Shown here: one piece after another, positions 7,323 through 15,177 of the stretch
How the letters are laid out: every line of letters starts with the position of its first letter
How positions within the stretch are numbered: the first letter of the stretch is position 1
From: CAIOZA01 sp964464375
GTDB lineage: Bacteria; Bacteroidota; Ignavibacteria; Kapaibacteriales; UBA2268
Assembly: GCA_964464375.1 (NCBI GenBank)
Contig: CAYXFU010000048.1
Coordinates: 1 to 26,029, forward strand
DNA length: 26,029 bases
Reading direction: 5' to 3'
Notes under the pieces: model-generated
The model's input: the letters and a program-made list of their open reading frames with translations, nothing else
The model's database searches: none
What the model was told of the DNA's origin: nothing
Translations under genes and position numbers: made by a program

Positions 7323-8480
7323 TTACTCACTATAGAACAGTTTTCTCATTTCGTTGAAAAGGTTTAACATAAGCATTCCGGGTTGTACGTTCTGCTTCAG
7401 TTGTTGGATTGCAGTTTCGATCATTACTATTGCTGATGGAATATCCTTATCACCAAAATTTTCAGCAAATTTTATTAGTATATCTCTTTGATCAATATTA
7501 ATCAGATTTGCATCACTTTCAGTTTTAACGATTGTCCAAACATCTCTCAGCCAAAGAATTATTAGATTAAGAAAATTCTCAATCTTACGTTTATCCTTTG
7601 CTTTGACTAATTCATCGATTCCCTGAGTCAGTTCTAGCCGGTAATTCTTACGTTTCAGAGAAGTCCTGAGGATTTGAACAGCTGATTCTCTTAGCTGTTT
7701 TGTGCCGTCGTCCAGGAAACCAAGAGCACGGTTTACCGAACCCTGAGCAAATGCTGCAGACATTGAAGCATCAATTTCTGCGAAACCTTTATGATTCATC
7801 AGATAATTCTTTAGATCATCTTCTCCCAAAGGCGGACAATGAATCAGCTGACATCTCGAAAGAATCGTTGGCAGAATCATTTCCTTGCGTGATGTCGTAA
7901 GTATAATAGTGATCTTCTCCTGGGGCTCTTCAAGAGTTTTGAGGAAGGCATTTGCAGATTCTGATGTCATCTCATCGGCACGACAAACAATGATTACCCT
8001 TCTGCCGTTTACGGAAGCAGACATGGATAGATTACGTTTAATTTCGCGGATAGAGTTAATCCGGATTTGATTCCCACCGGTTACGGCAATTTTATGATAA
8101 TAATCTTCAGATTTATATCGAATTTGTTTAGAAATTTCATCAATCTGACTATCGTCAAGTTTCATAGTGCTGGAATCGCTTTTGCTGTCGGATCCTTTAC
8201 CAGTTGGAACAGCAAAAACAAGATTAATATTCGGATGCTGAAGATGATCAGAAGATTTACATGAAGAACAATGACCGCAATATTCGATTGATTTATCGAT
8301 AATGATGGGATTAAGGCAATTTACAGTTTTGGCAAATTCGATTGAGATTGCTTCTTTTCCGGTGCCTTCATTGCCCCAAAGGCAATAGGCATGGGCAATC
8401 CGGTTTTCTGTGATTGCTCTTTGAAATATTTCTTTAACTTTTTCCTGACCAATTGCCTTATGCCATGTCATAAAATTCAC
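7323..8480 (-). CDS. holB: DNA polymerase III delta' subunit (clamp loader)
   Basis: This is the clamp-loader subunit that works with delta and DnaX to load the beta clamp. The 385-residue AAA+ protein begins with the usual IGQEKVKEIFQRAI and RIAHAYCLWG segment. The Walker A region is GNEGTGKE (36-43), with Glu in place of the final Ser/Thr, as expected for a delta' that no longer hydrolyses ATP. A four-cysteine zinc module follows (Cys55, Cys68, Cys71, Cys74), then His-Pro-Asn. Further family marks are VIIVCRADEMTSESANAFLK, LKTLEEPQ, a sensor region (IILTTS) and LSRCQ (conserved SRC). The C-terminal third is helical collar. The start could be Met1 or Met4; both fit. It stands alone, convergent with the preceding plus-strand gene. 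Confidence 0.93.
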   Translation of the reverse strand: MNFMTWHKAIGQEKVKEIFQRAITENRIAHAYCLWGNEGTGKEAISIEFAKTVNCLNPIIIDKSIEYCGHCSSCKSSDHLQHPNINLVFAVPTGKGSDSKSDSSTMKLDDSQIDEISKQIRYKSEDYYHKIAVTGGNQIRINSIREIKRNLSMSASVNGRRVIIVCRADEMTSESANAFLKTLEEPQEKITIILTTSRKEMILPTILSRCQLIHCPPLGEDDLKNYLMNHKGFAEIDASMSAAFAQGSVNRALGFLDDGTKQLRESAVQILRTSLKRKNYRLELTQGIDELVKAKDKRKIENFLNLIILWLRDVWTIVKTESDANLINIDQRDILIKFAENFGDKDIPSAIVMIETAIQQLKQNVQPGMLMLNLFNEMRKLFYSE

Positions 8481-8616
8481 TTAAAAACGTTAAATGAGAA
8501 AACTAAAATACGATTTAAAAAATTAATATTTTTTGCTAATTCATTTAGAAAAATACTAATTTTACAATTGGAAAATAAATTTATTTTCAAATCAAATAAA
8601 AAATCAGGGCTTCCTT

Positions 8617-10839
8617 ATGGCGATAAAAAAAGCATTAAAGGCTTCATCGGCAAGCACAGTGCAAAACATAGATAAATCAGAACTTCAGGATAAAATGTCT
8701 GAAATAAATGACTCATTGATACTAAGCTCAATTGAGAACTCTGTGGATAGTTCGGCATGTTCACACGGAAGGGGTCCTGCTTGTGCAAATATACCAGTAG
8801 TGTTGAATTCAAAAGATCCACATAAAGATTTGAATCTGACTAAAGAAGATATATTCAAAGCATTGGGAATGATGCTTTATGGAAGAAAATCCGACGAAAA
8901 GCATCTGATGCTTGTTAAGCAGGGAAAATCATTCTTCCATATCGGCGGAAGCGGTCACGAAGCTACACAGGTGGCTATTGGTTTAACTCTTACCTCAGGC
9001 AAAGACTGGGGCTGGACATATTATCGCGATAATGCATTCAGTTATTCGATGGGAATGACACCCAAGGAGTATTTCCTATTAGCTGCCGGTAAACCCGAAT
9101 GTCCTGCGACAGGTGGCAAGCAGATGCCCGGTCATTACGGCAATCCTGCGCTCAATCTGCCGACTCAGTCTTCACCAACAGGAACTCAGTTTCTGAATGC
9201 TGTTGGAACTGCACTTGCTACCAAAAAATTGAAGACCGACGAAATTTCTTATGTTTCTTCCGGTGAAGGAACAACGAGTCAGGGCGAATTCTATGAAGCA
9301 GTCAACTGGGCGTCCAGAGAAAAGCTTCCTGTATTGTTCCATATTCAGGATAACAAATATGCGATCTCCGTTCCTCGCGAAAGTCAGTCCAGTGGTGGAA
9401 ATGTAGGGCATACATTCTGCTGTTATCAGAACCTGATGATGAAGACTTATGACGGAACAGACTACTTTAAATCTTTGGCAGCAGCAAGAGAAGCCGTGGA
9501 TTACTTGAGAAATGGGAAAGGTCCTGTTCTCCTTCATGCTATGGTAGAAAGACTTCTGCCGCATTCATCGAGCGACGATCATCGTAAATATCGCAGTCAG
9601 GAAGAACTTGATATTAATAAAAATGACAAAGACTGTATTAAGAAATTAATTGCTTACATGATTGAGCATGACATTGCTTCTGCACCAGAAATTCAGGAAT
9701 TTGAAGATAATATAAAAAAAGAAATTGACGAAGCAGCCGATTGGGCTTATACCAGACCTGATCCGATAGAATCAGATGCAATATCACACTTATTTGCGGA
9801 TGAATCTACAAGAGATCTGGATTATTCTGGTACAGAACCCGAAGACGGCACTAAAATCGTGATGGTCGATGCAGTCAATCATGCTCTGAGTGAAGAGCTG
9901 AAACGTAATGAAAAGATGTTGATTTTTGGTGAGGATATTGCTGATCCAAAGGGTGGAGTATTCACCGCAACACGTGGTTTGTCAAATACTTATGGCGAGG
10001 AACGAGTATTTAACTCACCTTTGGCAGAAGCATCAATAGCCGGTGTTGCTCTTGGATTGGCTGTAAGAGGTTTCAAACCTGTTGTCGAAATTCAATTTGG
10101 AGATTATATCTGGCCCGCATTCATGCAGATAAAGAACGAAATAGCAACAATGAGATTCCGCTCCAATAACGGTTTTTCTGCTGCGATGGTTATCCGTGCC
10201 GCAGTCGGAGGATACATTCATGGTGGTCTCTACCATTCTCAAAATATTGAAGCAATTTTTGCTCATATTCCCGGAATATTCATAGCATATCCAAGTACAG
10301 CCGCTGATGCTAAAGGTTTGCTGAAAACTGCATGCAGACTCGAAGATCCTGTTTTGTTCCTCGAGCACAAAGGTCTTTACAGACTTCCATTTTCTACTAC
10401 ATTCGAACCGGACGAGAACTATCTGATTCCTTTCGGTAAAGGTAAAATTGTTAAATCAGGAGAGAACCTGACAATTGTTACTTATGGTATGGGTGTCAAG
10501 GATTCATTTAACGCTGTTAAGAAGATAGAAAAAGAAACCGGTAAAACTATAGAGATCATTGACTTAAGAACAATTATGCCTTGGGATAAAGAAATGGTGT
10601 TGAACTCAGTCAAGAAAACCGGCAGAGTTCTGATCGTACACGAAGATACAAAGACTACCGGATTTGGAGCCGAGATTGCTGCAGAAATTGCAAACGAAGC
10701 ATTCAGATATCTGGATGCACCAATCAGAAGGCATACTGCTCTGGATTGTCATATTCCGTATCATCCTTTGTTTGAGGATTATGTGCTGCCTACTGAGGAG
10801 AAGATAAAGAAAGATATTGAATCACTTTTGAATTATTGA
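8617..10839 (+). CDS. Fused alpha/beta E1 of a branched-chain 2-oxoacid dehydrogenase complex
   Basis: This thiamine-diphosphate E1 component has alpha and beta chains joined in one 740-residue protein. The alpha part (about 70-385) has GKSFFHIGGSGHEA, a TPP/Mg motif GEGTTSQGEFYEAVNWAS to QDNKYAIS (about 215-248; Glu replaces the usual Asp of GDG), and the loop histidine in LLPHSSSDDHRKY (about 312-324). The beta part (about 410-740) has FGEDIADPKGGVF, FNSPLAEASIAG, VVEIQFGDY, the catalytic-site His in GGLYHSQ, and a C-terminal transketolase domain (IEIIDLRTIMPWD). The reaction is oxidative decarboxylation of 2-oxoacids with acyl transfer to a lipoyl E2. The GHEA and HSSSDD features favour 2-oxoisovalerate over pyruvate. 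The first ~65 residues are an unusual low-complexity extension. No E2 or E3 gene lies nearby. Confidence 0.9.
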   Translation: MAIKKALKASSASTVQNIDKSELQDKMSEINDSLILSSIENSVDSSACSHGRGPACANIPVVLNSKDPHKDLNLTKEDIFKALGMMLYGRKSDEKHLMLVKQGKSFFHIGGSGHEATQVAIGLTLTSGKDWGWTYYRDNAFSYSMGMTPKEYFLLAAGKPECPATGGKQMPGHYGNPALNLPTQSSPTGTQFLNAVGTALATKKLKTDEISYVSSGEGTTSQGEFYEAVNWASREKLPVLFHIQDNKYAISVPRESQSSGGNVGHTFCCYQNLMMKTYDGTDYFKSLAAAREAVDYLRNGKGPVLLHAMVERLLPHSSSDDHRKYRSQEELDINKNDKDCIKKLIAYMIEHDIASAPEIQEFEDNIKKEIDEAADWAYTRPDPIESDAISHLFADESTRDLDYSGTEPEDGTKIVMVDAVNHALSEELKRNEKMLIFGEDIADPKGGVFTATRGLSNTYGEERVFNSPLAEASIAGVALGLAVRGFKPVVEIQFGDYIWPAFMQIKNEIATMRFRSNNGFSAAMVIRAAVGGYIHGGLYHSQNIEAIFAHIPGIFIAYPSTAADAKGLLKTACRLEDPVLFLEHKGLYRLPFSTTFEPDENYLIPFGKGKIVKSGENLTIVTYGMGVKDSFNAVKKIEKETGKTIEIIDLRTIMPWDKEMVLNSVKKTGRVLIVHEDTKTTGFGAEIAAEIANEAFRYLDAPIRRHTALDCHIPYHPLFEDYVLPTEEKIKKDIESLLNY

Positions 10840-10893
10840 TTAATTTTGTGCTTGAATATATTTTTGGTGGTTAAAATTGTGGCTTATTAATTT

Positions 10894-11004
10894 GTCATTC
10901 CGAACGAAGTGAGGAATCCATGTATTTGTATTCTCTAGTAAAACAGCATAGATGCGCTTCGCAGTCCTTCGGAACTCACGGTCGCTACGCTCCCTCAGAA
11001 TGAC
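10894..11004 (+). repeat. Dispersed GTCATTCC palindromic repeat, copy C
   Basis: The inverted arms GTCATTCCGAACGAAGTGAG and CTCCCTCAGAATGAC enclose an unrelated middle. The arms match those of the 131-bp elements at 2480 and 19337, but the outer GTGTGAAAA ends are missing. It lies between two plus-strand genes. Confidence 0.65.
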
Positions 11005-11066
11005 AAATTTATGTTTTTGTGCCTTTGATTCAGTCCCTCAATAACAATAAATAAACGAGATAACTG

Positions 11067-12239
11067 ATGTATTTTTCCGAAATCCTGCAAATATTTTCTT
11101 TTATATTAATCTTCCATATTTTATATGCATTTTTCCTTTATCCGTTACTGATAAAAATACTAGCTTCTGTAATCCACAACCCTGTTCAAAGAGACATTGA
11201 ATATAAGCCCGAAATCACAATTCTGATGGCTGCCTACAATGAAGAAGAACTAATCGAAGATGCAATAAAATCCGTTTATAGCAACAGTTATCCCTCCGAT
11301 AAGATTCATCTGCTCATTGGTTCGGATGGTTCAAACGACAGGACAAATGATATTTTAGCAAAATTCAAACAAGATAATCCAAATATTGATTTCTTCATTT
11401 ATAACCGCATTGGTAAAAATGCTGTTATCAATCAGCTCATCAAAAAAGTTAAAACCGATCTCGTGTTTTTCCTCGATGCTGATTTGAGAATACAATTCAA
11501 TTCACTCACACAACTTGTTGGATTATATGCTGATGATACCGTTGGAACAGTTATATCAAGGTTGAATATCATCAGCGAGCAGGACACTGACAACATTGGC
11601 AGAAAAGGCGAGACACTCTATCAAAGATATGAAACATCTATGAGGATAAATGAATCGAAGATTCGATCAACAATCAACTCATTGGGAACACTTTACGGCA
11701 TAAGGACAAAATTCTTCGATCAACTTCCGAACGATCTAGTCTGCGACGATTTGCATATAATCCTCCAGTCAGCATATTTTAACAAAAGAATAATCTTCGA
11801 TAATGATTCTGAAACTATCGAAGTGCGAAAGAAATCTCTTAGCAATGAGTTACAAAGAAGAGTCAGAACTACTGCCGGAGGTTTTTCAACTGTCATTGCC
11901 AACAAAAAGCTATTTTCTCCCAAATATGGCTGGGTGAGCTTCTTCCTTTGGTCGCACAAAGTGCTAAGATGGTTTACACCGATATTCCTTTTCTTACTAA
12001 TGCTGATTACTATTCCATTAGCACAGCAGTCATCAACATTCTCCGCACTTTTATATATTCAAATAGCCTTCTATTTCTTGGCTTGCCTTGGGTGGTTAGC
12101 CGAAAAGGCGAACATCAAATTCCTGCCACTGAGGATGTGTCTCTATTTTGTGAGCATCAATTATGGATTTGTGCTTGGAATGATACGTTTCCTCAAAGGA
12201 CAGCAGAATGCAATCTGGGACAAAATAACAGATAAATAA
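11067..12239 (+). CDS. Membrane-anchored processive-type family 2 glycosyltransferase
   Basis: This 390-residue GT2 enzyme has one N-terminal membrane segment (about 8-30), a cytoplasmic GT-A domain, and three C-terminal membrane segments (about 298-385), the topology of hyaluronan/PGA synthase-like enzymes. Visible motifs are EITILMAAYNEEE, GSDGSNDRT (from residue 85), FFLDADLR (D-x-D near residue 137), VCDDLH (acceptor-site D-D), and QRRVR (about residue 262), the counterpart of the Q-x-x-R-W product-binding motif. It probably polymerises or transfers a nucleotide-sugar hexose to a lipid or growing glycan and may help extrude it. The sugar cannot be told. It is alone in its unit, and the direct repeat downstream may act as its terminator. 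Confidence 0.85.
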   Translation: MYFSEILQIFSFILIFHILYAFFLYPLLIKILASVIHNPVQRDIEYKPEITILMAAYNEEELIEDAIKSVYSNSYPSDKIHLLIGSDGSNDRTNDILAKFKQDNPNIDFFIYNRIGKNAVINQLIKKVKTDLVFFLDADLRIQFNSLTQLVGLYADDTVGTVISRLNIISEQDTDNIGRKGETLYQRYETSMRINESKIRSTINSLGTLYGIRTKFFDQLPNDLVCDDLHIILQSAYFNKRIIFDNDSETIEVRKKSLSNELQRRVRTTAGGFSTVIANKKLFSPKYGWVSFFLWSHKVLRWFTPIFLFLLMLITIPLAQQSSTFSALLYIQIAFYFLACLGWLAEKANIKFLPLRMCLYFVSINYGFVLGMIRFLKGQQNAIWDKITDK

Positions 12240-12260
12240 TTAAGAACCAGTAAGGATTAT

Positions 12261-12322
12261 AAAAGGGACAAGCAAGGATGCATGTCCTACCGGTAGGTTA
12301 AGCTTCCAGCTTGACCTGTATT
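12261..12322. repeat. 62-bp multi-hairpin repeat, copy 1
   Basis: This is the same sequence as 12930-12990 apart from one extra C. It can fold into three adjacent stems: GGACA-TGTCC with an inner GCA/TGC extension, the palindrome CCTACCGGTAGG, and AGGTTAAGC with GCTTGACCT (9 bp, one G-U). It sits 21 bp past the plus-strand glycosyltransferase stop. The two copies are in the same orientation and bracket the second TA locus. Confidence 0.85.
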
Positions 12323-12379
12323 CTTCATAAAATTGAATGGGAACAGTCTGTTTGACGGTTGGAAATAAGGTAAAGATCC

Positions 12380-12676
12380 TTAAAGTCTCTCAGTTTTCAG
12401 GATTCTTGCTGAATGAAAGATTGTAAGAATGTCAATCCTGTCATTATTAACTATACAATAAATTATACGGTAGTTCCCAAAAATTAGTTCTCTGATATTA
12501 TCTTTTTCAACCTCTGGTACAATTCTACCTGATTCAGGGTTGTCTTTTAATATTTTCGTTTTTTCTTTTATTCTTCTTATGTGAATTGCTGCATAGTATG
12601 TGGAATCTAGAGCAATAAAGTCAAAGATATTCTTTAAATCATTAGCGGCTTCAGTGGTTCAATTTATACTAGCCAC
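12380..12676 (-). pseudogene. RelE/ParE-family toxin with a premature TGA
   Basis: Downstream of the small antitoxin gene and overlapping its end, one frame encodes a RelE/ParE-like protein: TTEAANDLKNIFDFIALDS, then YYAAIHIRRIKEKTKIL, NPESGRIVPE, IRELIFGNYRIIYCI, and IDILTIFHSARIL. The frame is open from 12658 to the TAA at 12380 but has no ATG, GTG or TTG in its early part. The only upstream start is GTG at 12676, which would read Met-Ala-Ser-Ile-Asn, then TGA (12659-12661), then Thr-Thr-Glu. Family members normally have Trp at this position, so TGG to TGA is the likely change. Restored, the protein would be 98 residues, the usual size. As written the toxin should not be made. It has no other in-frame stop. 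Confidence 0.75.
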
Positions 12677-12846
12677 GATTCAATCCTATTTCCCATTTCA
12701 TCATCCGAAATGATCTGCTCATTTAGAGATTGATCAAGTCCAATTTCAATTTTTTCAAGCAAGATTATCTTTTCTAACACATCATCAAGGACAAATGGCT
12801 CATCAAGTCCGTTGATAGTTGCGATTATATTTTCTTTTGTCAGCAT
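12664..12846 (-). CDS. Small acidic antitoxin-like protein upstream of the RelE-like pseudogene
   Basis: This 60-residue acidic protein contains PFVLDDVLEKIILLEKIEIG, then LDQSLNEQIISDDEM and a C-terminal RIESWLV. This resembles the short antitoxins (leucine-rich helix then E-x-I-x-x-W) that precede RelE/ParE toxins in Bacteroidota. A strong AAAGGA ribosome binding site lies 9-12 nt upstream of the ATG. The gene overlaps the toxin frame by 13 bp. With the toxin interrupted it would be an orphan antitoxin. Naming rests on composition and gene order, not on a DNA-binding motif. Confidence 0.7.
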   Translation of the reverse strand: MLTKENIIATINGLDEPFVLDDVLEKIILLEKIEIGLDQSLNEQIISDDEMGNRIESWLV

Positions 12847-12929
12847 TTTATCTTTCCTTTAGAATTTTAAAATTGCAACGTAAGATATATTTATATATTT
12901 TAATTTAATTGTGAGTTTCGCATGAATTA

Positions 12930-12990
12930 AAAAGGGACAAGCAAGGATGCATGTCCTACGGTAGGTTAAGCTTCCAGCTTGACCTGTATT
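12930..12990 (-). repeat. 61-bp multi-hairpin repeat, copy 2, likely terminator of the lipoprotein gene
   Basis: This direct copy of 12261-12322 has a one-base deletion at the centre (CCTACGGTAGG). On the minus strand it begins at the stop codon of the 339-residue lipoprotein gene. Its last stem (GGACA to TGTCC) is followed by CTTTTTAATT, the layout of a Rho-independent terminator. The repeat may therefore double as terminator DNA. Confidence 0.8.
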
Positions 12991-14008
12991 ATTTTTCCAT
13001 ATCTGCATCAGGAACAGGAACTGGATGACCGGCTTTGATTCTATTTTTGTTCCAAGGAAAGTATGGATATGATGTACTATCTTGAAATATTTTTTCAAAT
13101 ATCTGATGCTCGTTAGTAAAAATGCGATCCTTTTGAGCATTTATCATTAATAAATAATCCCTTTTTGAACTTGATTCCCAGTGTTTATTTTTTGAATATC
13201 TGATTTTTCGGTTAGAATTATCATCTATTATCCAATAAATACTTCTATTTTGTTTTAAATAATTTACAATCAAACTATCGAAAACAAGACAAGTTGAGTT
13301 TAAATCATATAAATCAAATATAATATCTTTATTGAGTGGTAGTTTTTTAAACAAATCTTTATACTCAGACACATAATCATCATCCAAATGACCAGTAAAT
13401 TTGACATAGCATGGTTCATTACTTAGTAATCTGTACCCTGGAAATAAATGATAATATTGGCTGACCTTATCAATAACACTACCTTGCGGTTGGCTATTAA
13501 TTGTTTCTCTTGCTAATTCAATAACTGACTTGGTTAATTGACGATGAAAAGAATTGTCAGATGATGAATTATAATAGAATGAATTGGTATCCCTTTTGTT
13601 GTTAGTGTAAAAAACAAACGATGAACAGCCATCAATCTGAACATTATTATCGGATTTTAAAGTTAACAGATCATCAGAGTAATTTGTAAACAATTCATTG
13701 TTATTGAGACTATAGATGAATTTATTGTAACTTTCATCTGATATATTATATGTTGCAATTGAAAATGAATTTGTATCTCCACTAAACCTAATCACAGGAA
13801 TCATAGTAACAGTTCTATTTGAATCAAGACAATCAAATTTTAGAACGAATGGAGTATCAAAGGAGGGCATATAAGTAACAACAAGTTGAAATTTCTCAGA
13901 AATTATGGGCATATTATGAATAACTACTTTTTTGCTTTCTTGTTTGCAACTATTCGCCATAATTAATAGTATGAATGAGTAAATCAAAAAGCTGACTATC
14001 CTTTTCAT
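12989..14008 (-). CDS. Lipoprotein of unknown function, 339 residues
   Basis: The N-terminus (MKRIVSFLIYSFILLIMANSC) is a signal peptide ending in Ala-Asn-Ser-Cys, with Cys21 as the probable lipidation site, followed by a charged linker. The mature chain is rich in Asn, Ser, Tyr and Asp. It looks mixed: a beta-rich N-terminal half (residues 35-170), then a helical stretch (LTKSVIELARETI), then segments with KDIIFDLYDLN and RSIYWIIDD. No catalytic motif or known family is recognised. It is the first gene upstream of the repeat at 12930 and lies 27 bp downstream of folK, so it may be transcribed with folB-folK, although its function need not be related. Confidence 0.75.
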   Translation of the reverse strand: MKRIVSFLIYSFILLIMANSCKQESKKVVIHNMPIISEKFQLVVTYMPSFDTPFVLKFDCLDSNRTVTMIPVIRFSGDTNSFSIATYNISDESYNKFIYSLNNNELFTNYSDDLLTLKSDNNVQIDGCSSFVFYTNNKRDTNSFYYNSSSDNSFHRQLTKSVIELARETINSQPQGSVIDKVSQYYHLFPGYRLLSNEPCYVKFTGHLDDDYVSEYKDLFKKLPLNKDIIFDLYDLNSTCLVFDSLIVNYLKQNRSIYWIIDDNSNRKIRYSKNKHWESSSKRDYLLMINAQKDRIFTNEHQIFEKIFQDSTSYPYFPWNKNRIKAGHPVPVPDADMEK

Positions 14009-14035
14009 AAGAACCTCAGAAATTTAGTTATTTTA

Positions 14036-14551
14036 TCAAATCTTCAAAACATTCGATTCATCTTTGCATTGTGCCAGCATTTGCGAGATTGTCAGTCCTG
14101 TTTGCGGGATGATTGAATCCGGTGCAATCTCTGCTGACGGTACAAGAACGAAATTCCGTTCGTGCATTCGTGCGTGCGGGATTTGAATATCCTCTTGGTT
14201 GACGATCTGATCTCCGAATAGGATGATATCAATGTCTATCTCTCTCTCATGCCATTGTTTGCGGGGAATTCTGCCCAATAGTTTTTCCACCTGCTTTAAA
14301 TTGTCCAAAAGATGATGGGGGCAGAGAGTGGTCTCTCCCGTTATTGCTGCATTGGTGAATTGTGGTTGATCGGTGAATCCCACTGGAGTCGTCAGATACA
14401 TTGAGGATACGATGATATTGCTAAGGAAGCCCCCTTCGGCAATTATCGTGATTGCCTCATTGATAACAGCCGAAGAGTCTCCTAAGTTTGAACCTAATGA
14501 TAGCAGAACTTTAGTTAATGGGATTGGTTCCGAACAATCACATTTTCTCAT
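14036..14551 (-). CDS. folK: HPPK, 6-hydroxymethyl-7,8-dihydropterin pyrophosphokinase
   Basis: FolK moves pyrophosphate from ATP to 6-hydroxymethyl-7,8-dihydropterin in folate synthesis. In 171 residues it shows VLLSLGSNLGD (15-25), TTPVGFTDQPQFTNAA (54-69), VEKLLGRIPR, and EREIDIDIILFGD with the metal-binding Asp106 and Asp108. IPHARMHERNFVLVPSAEIAP follows near 124-144. The start shown overlaps folB by 14 bp, which implies coupled translation. It leaves about 12 residues before the first strand, so a slightly later start is possible, but no better ATG precedes the SLGSN motif. Confidence 0.95.
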   Translation of the reverse strand: MRKCDCSEPIPLTKVLLSLGSNLGDSSAVINEAITIIAEGGFLSNIIVSSMYLTTPVGFTDQPQFTNAAITGETTLCPHHLLDNLKQVEKLLGRIPRKQWHEREIDIDIILFGDQIVNQEDIQIPHARMHERNFVLVPSAEIAPDSIIPQTGLTISQMLAQCKDESNVLKI

Positions 14552-14930
14552 AATCTGCTCTTAGCAAGGTCTGTTCTGCTTCGATAAAGCTCACAACACG
14601 TCTGATAGGAGCATTCATCTTTCTTACACGGCAGGTAGCCTTGTCGAGCATAGGGAATTTTTCCATGAGCTTGTTAAGAATTTCATTGACAATTGTTTCA
14701 ACCAGACAGTAGGATTCGCCGGCTATTACATCTTCGATGCACGACATAGCTTCTTCATAATTCAATGCATACTTTACGCTGTCGTTAATAATTGCATTAA
14801 GAGCATCGTAGTACATATCGATGTCAACCTGGTATTTTCCGCCAAGGGTTTGTTCTTCAGCTTTAACTCCGTGGTAAGCATAGAATTCTGCGCTTCTAAG
14901 TGTCAATCTTGTTTGTGCTGTATGTTCCAT
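14538..14930 (-). CDS. folB: Dihydroneopterin aldolase FolB
   Basis: FolB cleaves 7,8-dihydroneopterin to 6-hydroxymethyl-7,8-dihydropterin and glycolaldehyde, making the substrate of FolK encoded just downstream. The 130-residue protein has the T-fold pattern: FYAYHGVKAEEQTLGGKYQV with the pterin-binding Glu near residue 26, ALNYEEAMSCI (counterpart of the usual V-N-Y), LVETIVNEI, and CRVRKMNAPI with the catalytic Lys104. The usual K-P-x-A-P-I is K-M-N-A-P-I here. Its 3' end overlaps folK by 14 bp. The two consecutive steps and the overlap make a folB-folK operon secure. The 247-bp gap upstream, before the divergent DUF2723 gene, must hold both promoters. Confidence 0.93.
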   Translation of the reverse strand: MEHTAQTRLTLRSAEFYAYHGVKAEEQTLGGKYQVDIDMYYDALNAIINDSVKYALNYEEAMSCIEDVIAGESYCLVETIVNEILNKLMEKFPMLDKATCRVRKMNAPIRRVVSFIEAEQTLLRADYEKM

Positions 14931-15177
14931 GTTAGATAAATCTCACAGTGATAATAAAATATTACAAAAAATCACAAGTAACAGACGAAAAATTACTGAT
15001 TTTTTTTCATTTTGTTAGAATTATTTTATTTCTTTGAAACAAATATGGTATTTATTTACGTATTACATTATCAGTTTAGGTAATAATTTTTTAATTTTAC
15101 AGTTTGCACAACTGCAGAAATAATATTTAGAAGATTATAATAAATAATATTTGTTTAACCGGTAACGGGAAAATTCA

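Noticed and set aside
7323..8480. DnaX (tau/gamma) instead of delta'
   Set aside because: Length is 385 residues without the long DnaX C-terminal domain, and the Walker A motif ends in Glu rather than Ser/Thr, which fits the non-hydrolysing delta' subunit.
12659..12661. TGA read as Trp (recoded genetic code) to rescue the toxin
   Set aside because: Other genes in the window, including the antitoxin at 1368, the E1 gene and the metallophosphoesterase gene, use TGA as the normal stop.
12261..12990. Repeats around the second TA locus as integron attC sites
   Set aside because: A GTTAAGC core resembling GTTRRRY is present and TA cassettes are common in integrons, but the core and its partner lie 4 nt apart in the wrong order, not at the outer ends of a folded site. 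There is no integrase or further cassette.
12859..13140. 93-codon minus-strand frame over the end of the lipoprotein gene
   Set aside because: It overlaps the well-supported lipoprotein frame and the multi-hairpin repeat in another phase.
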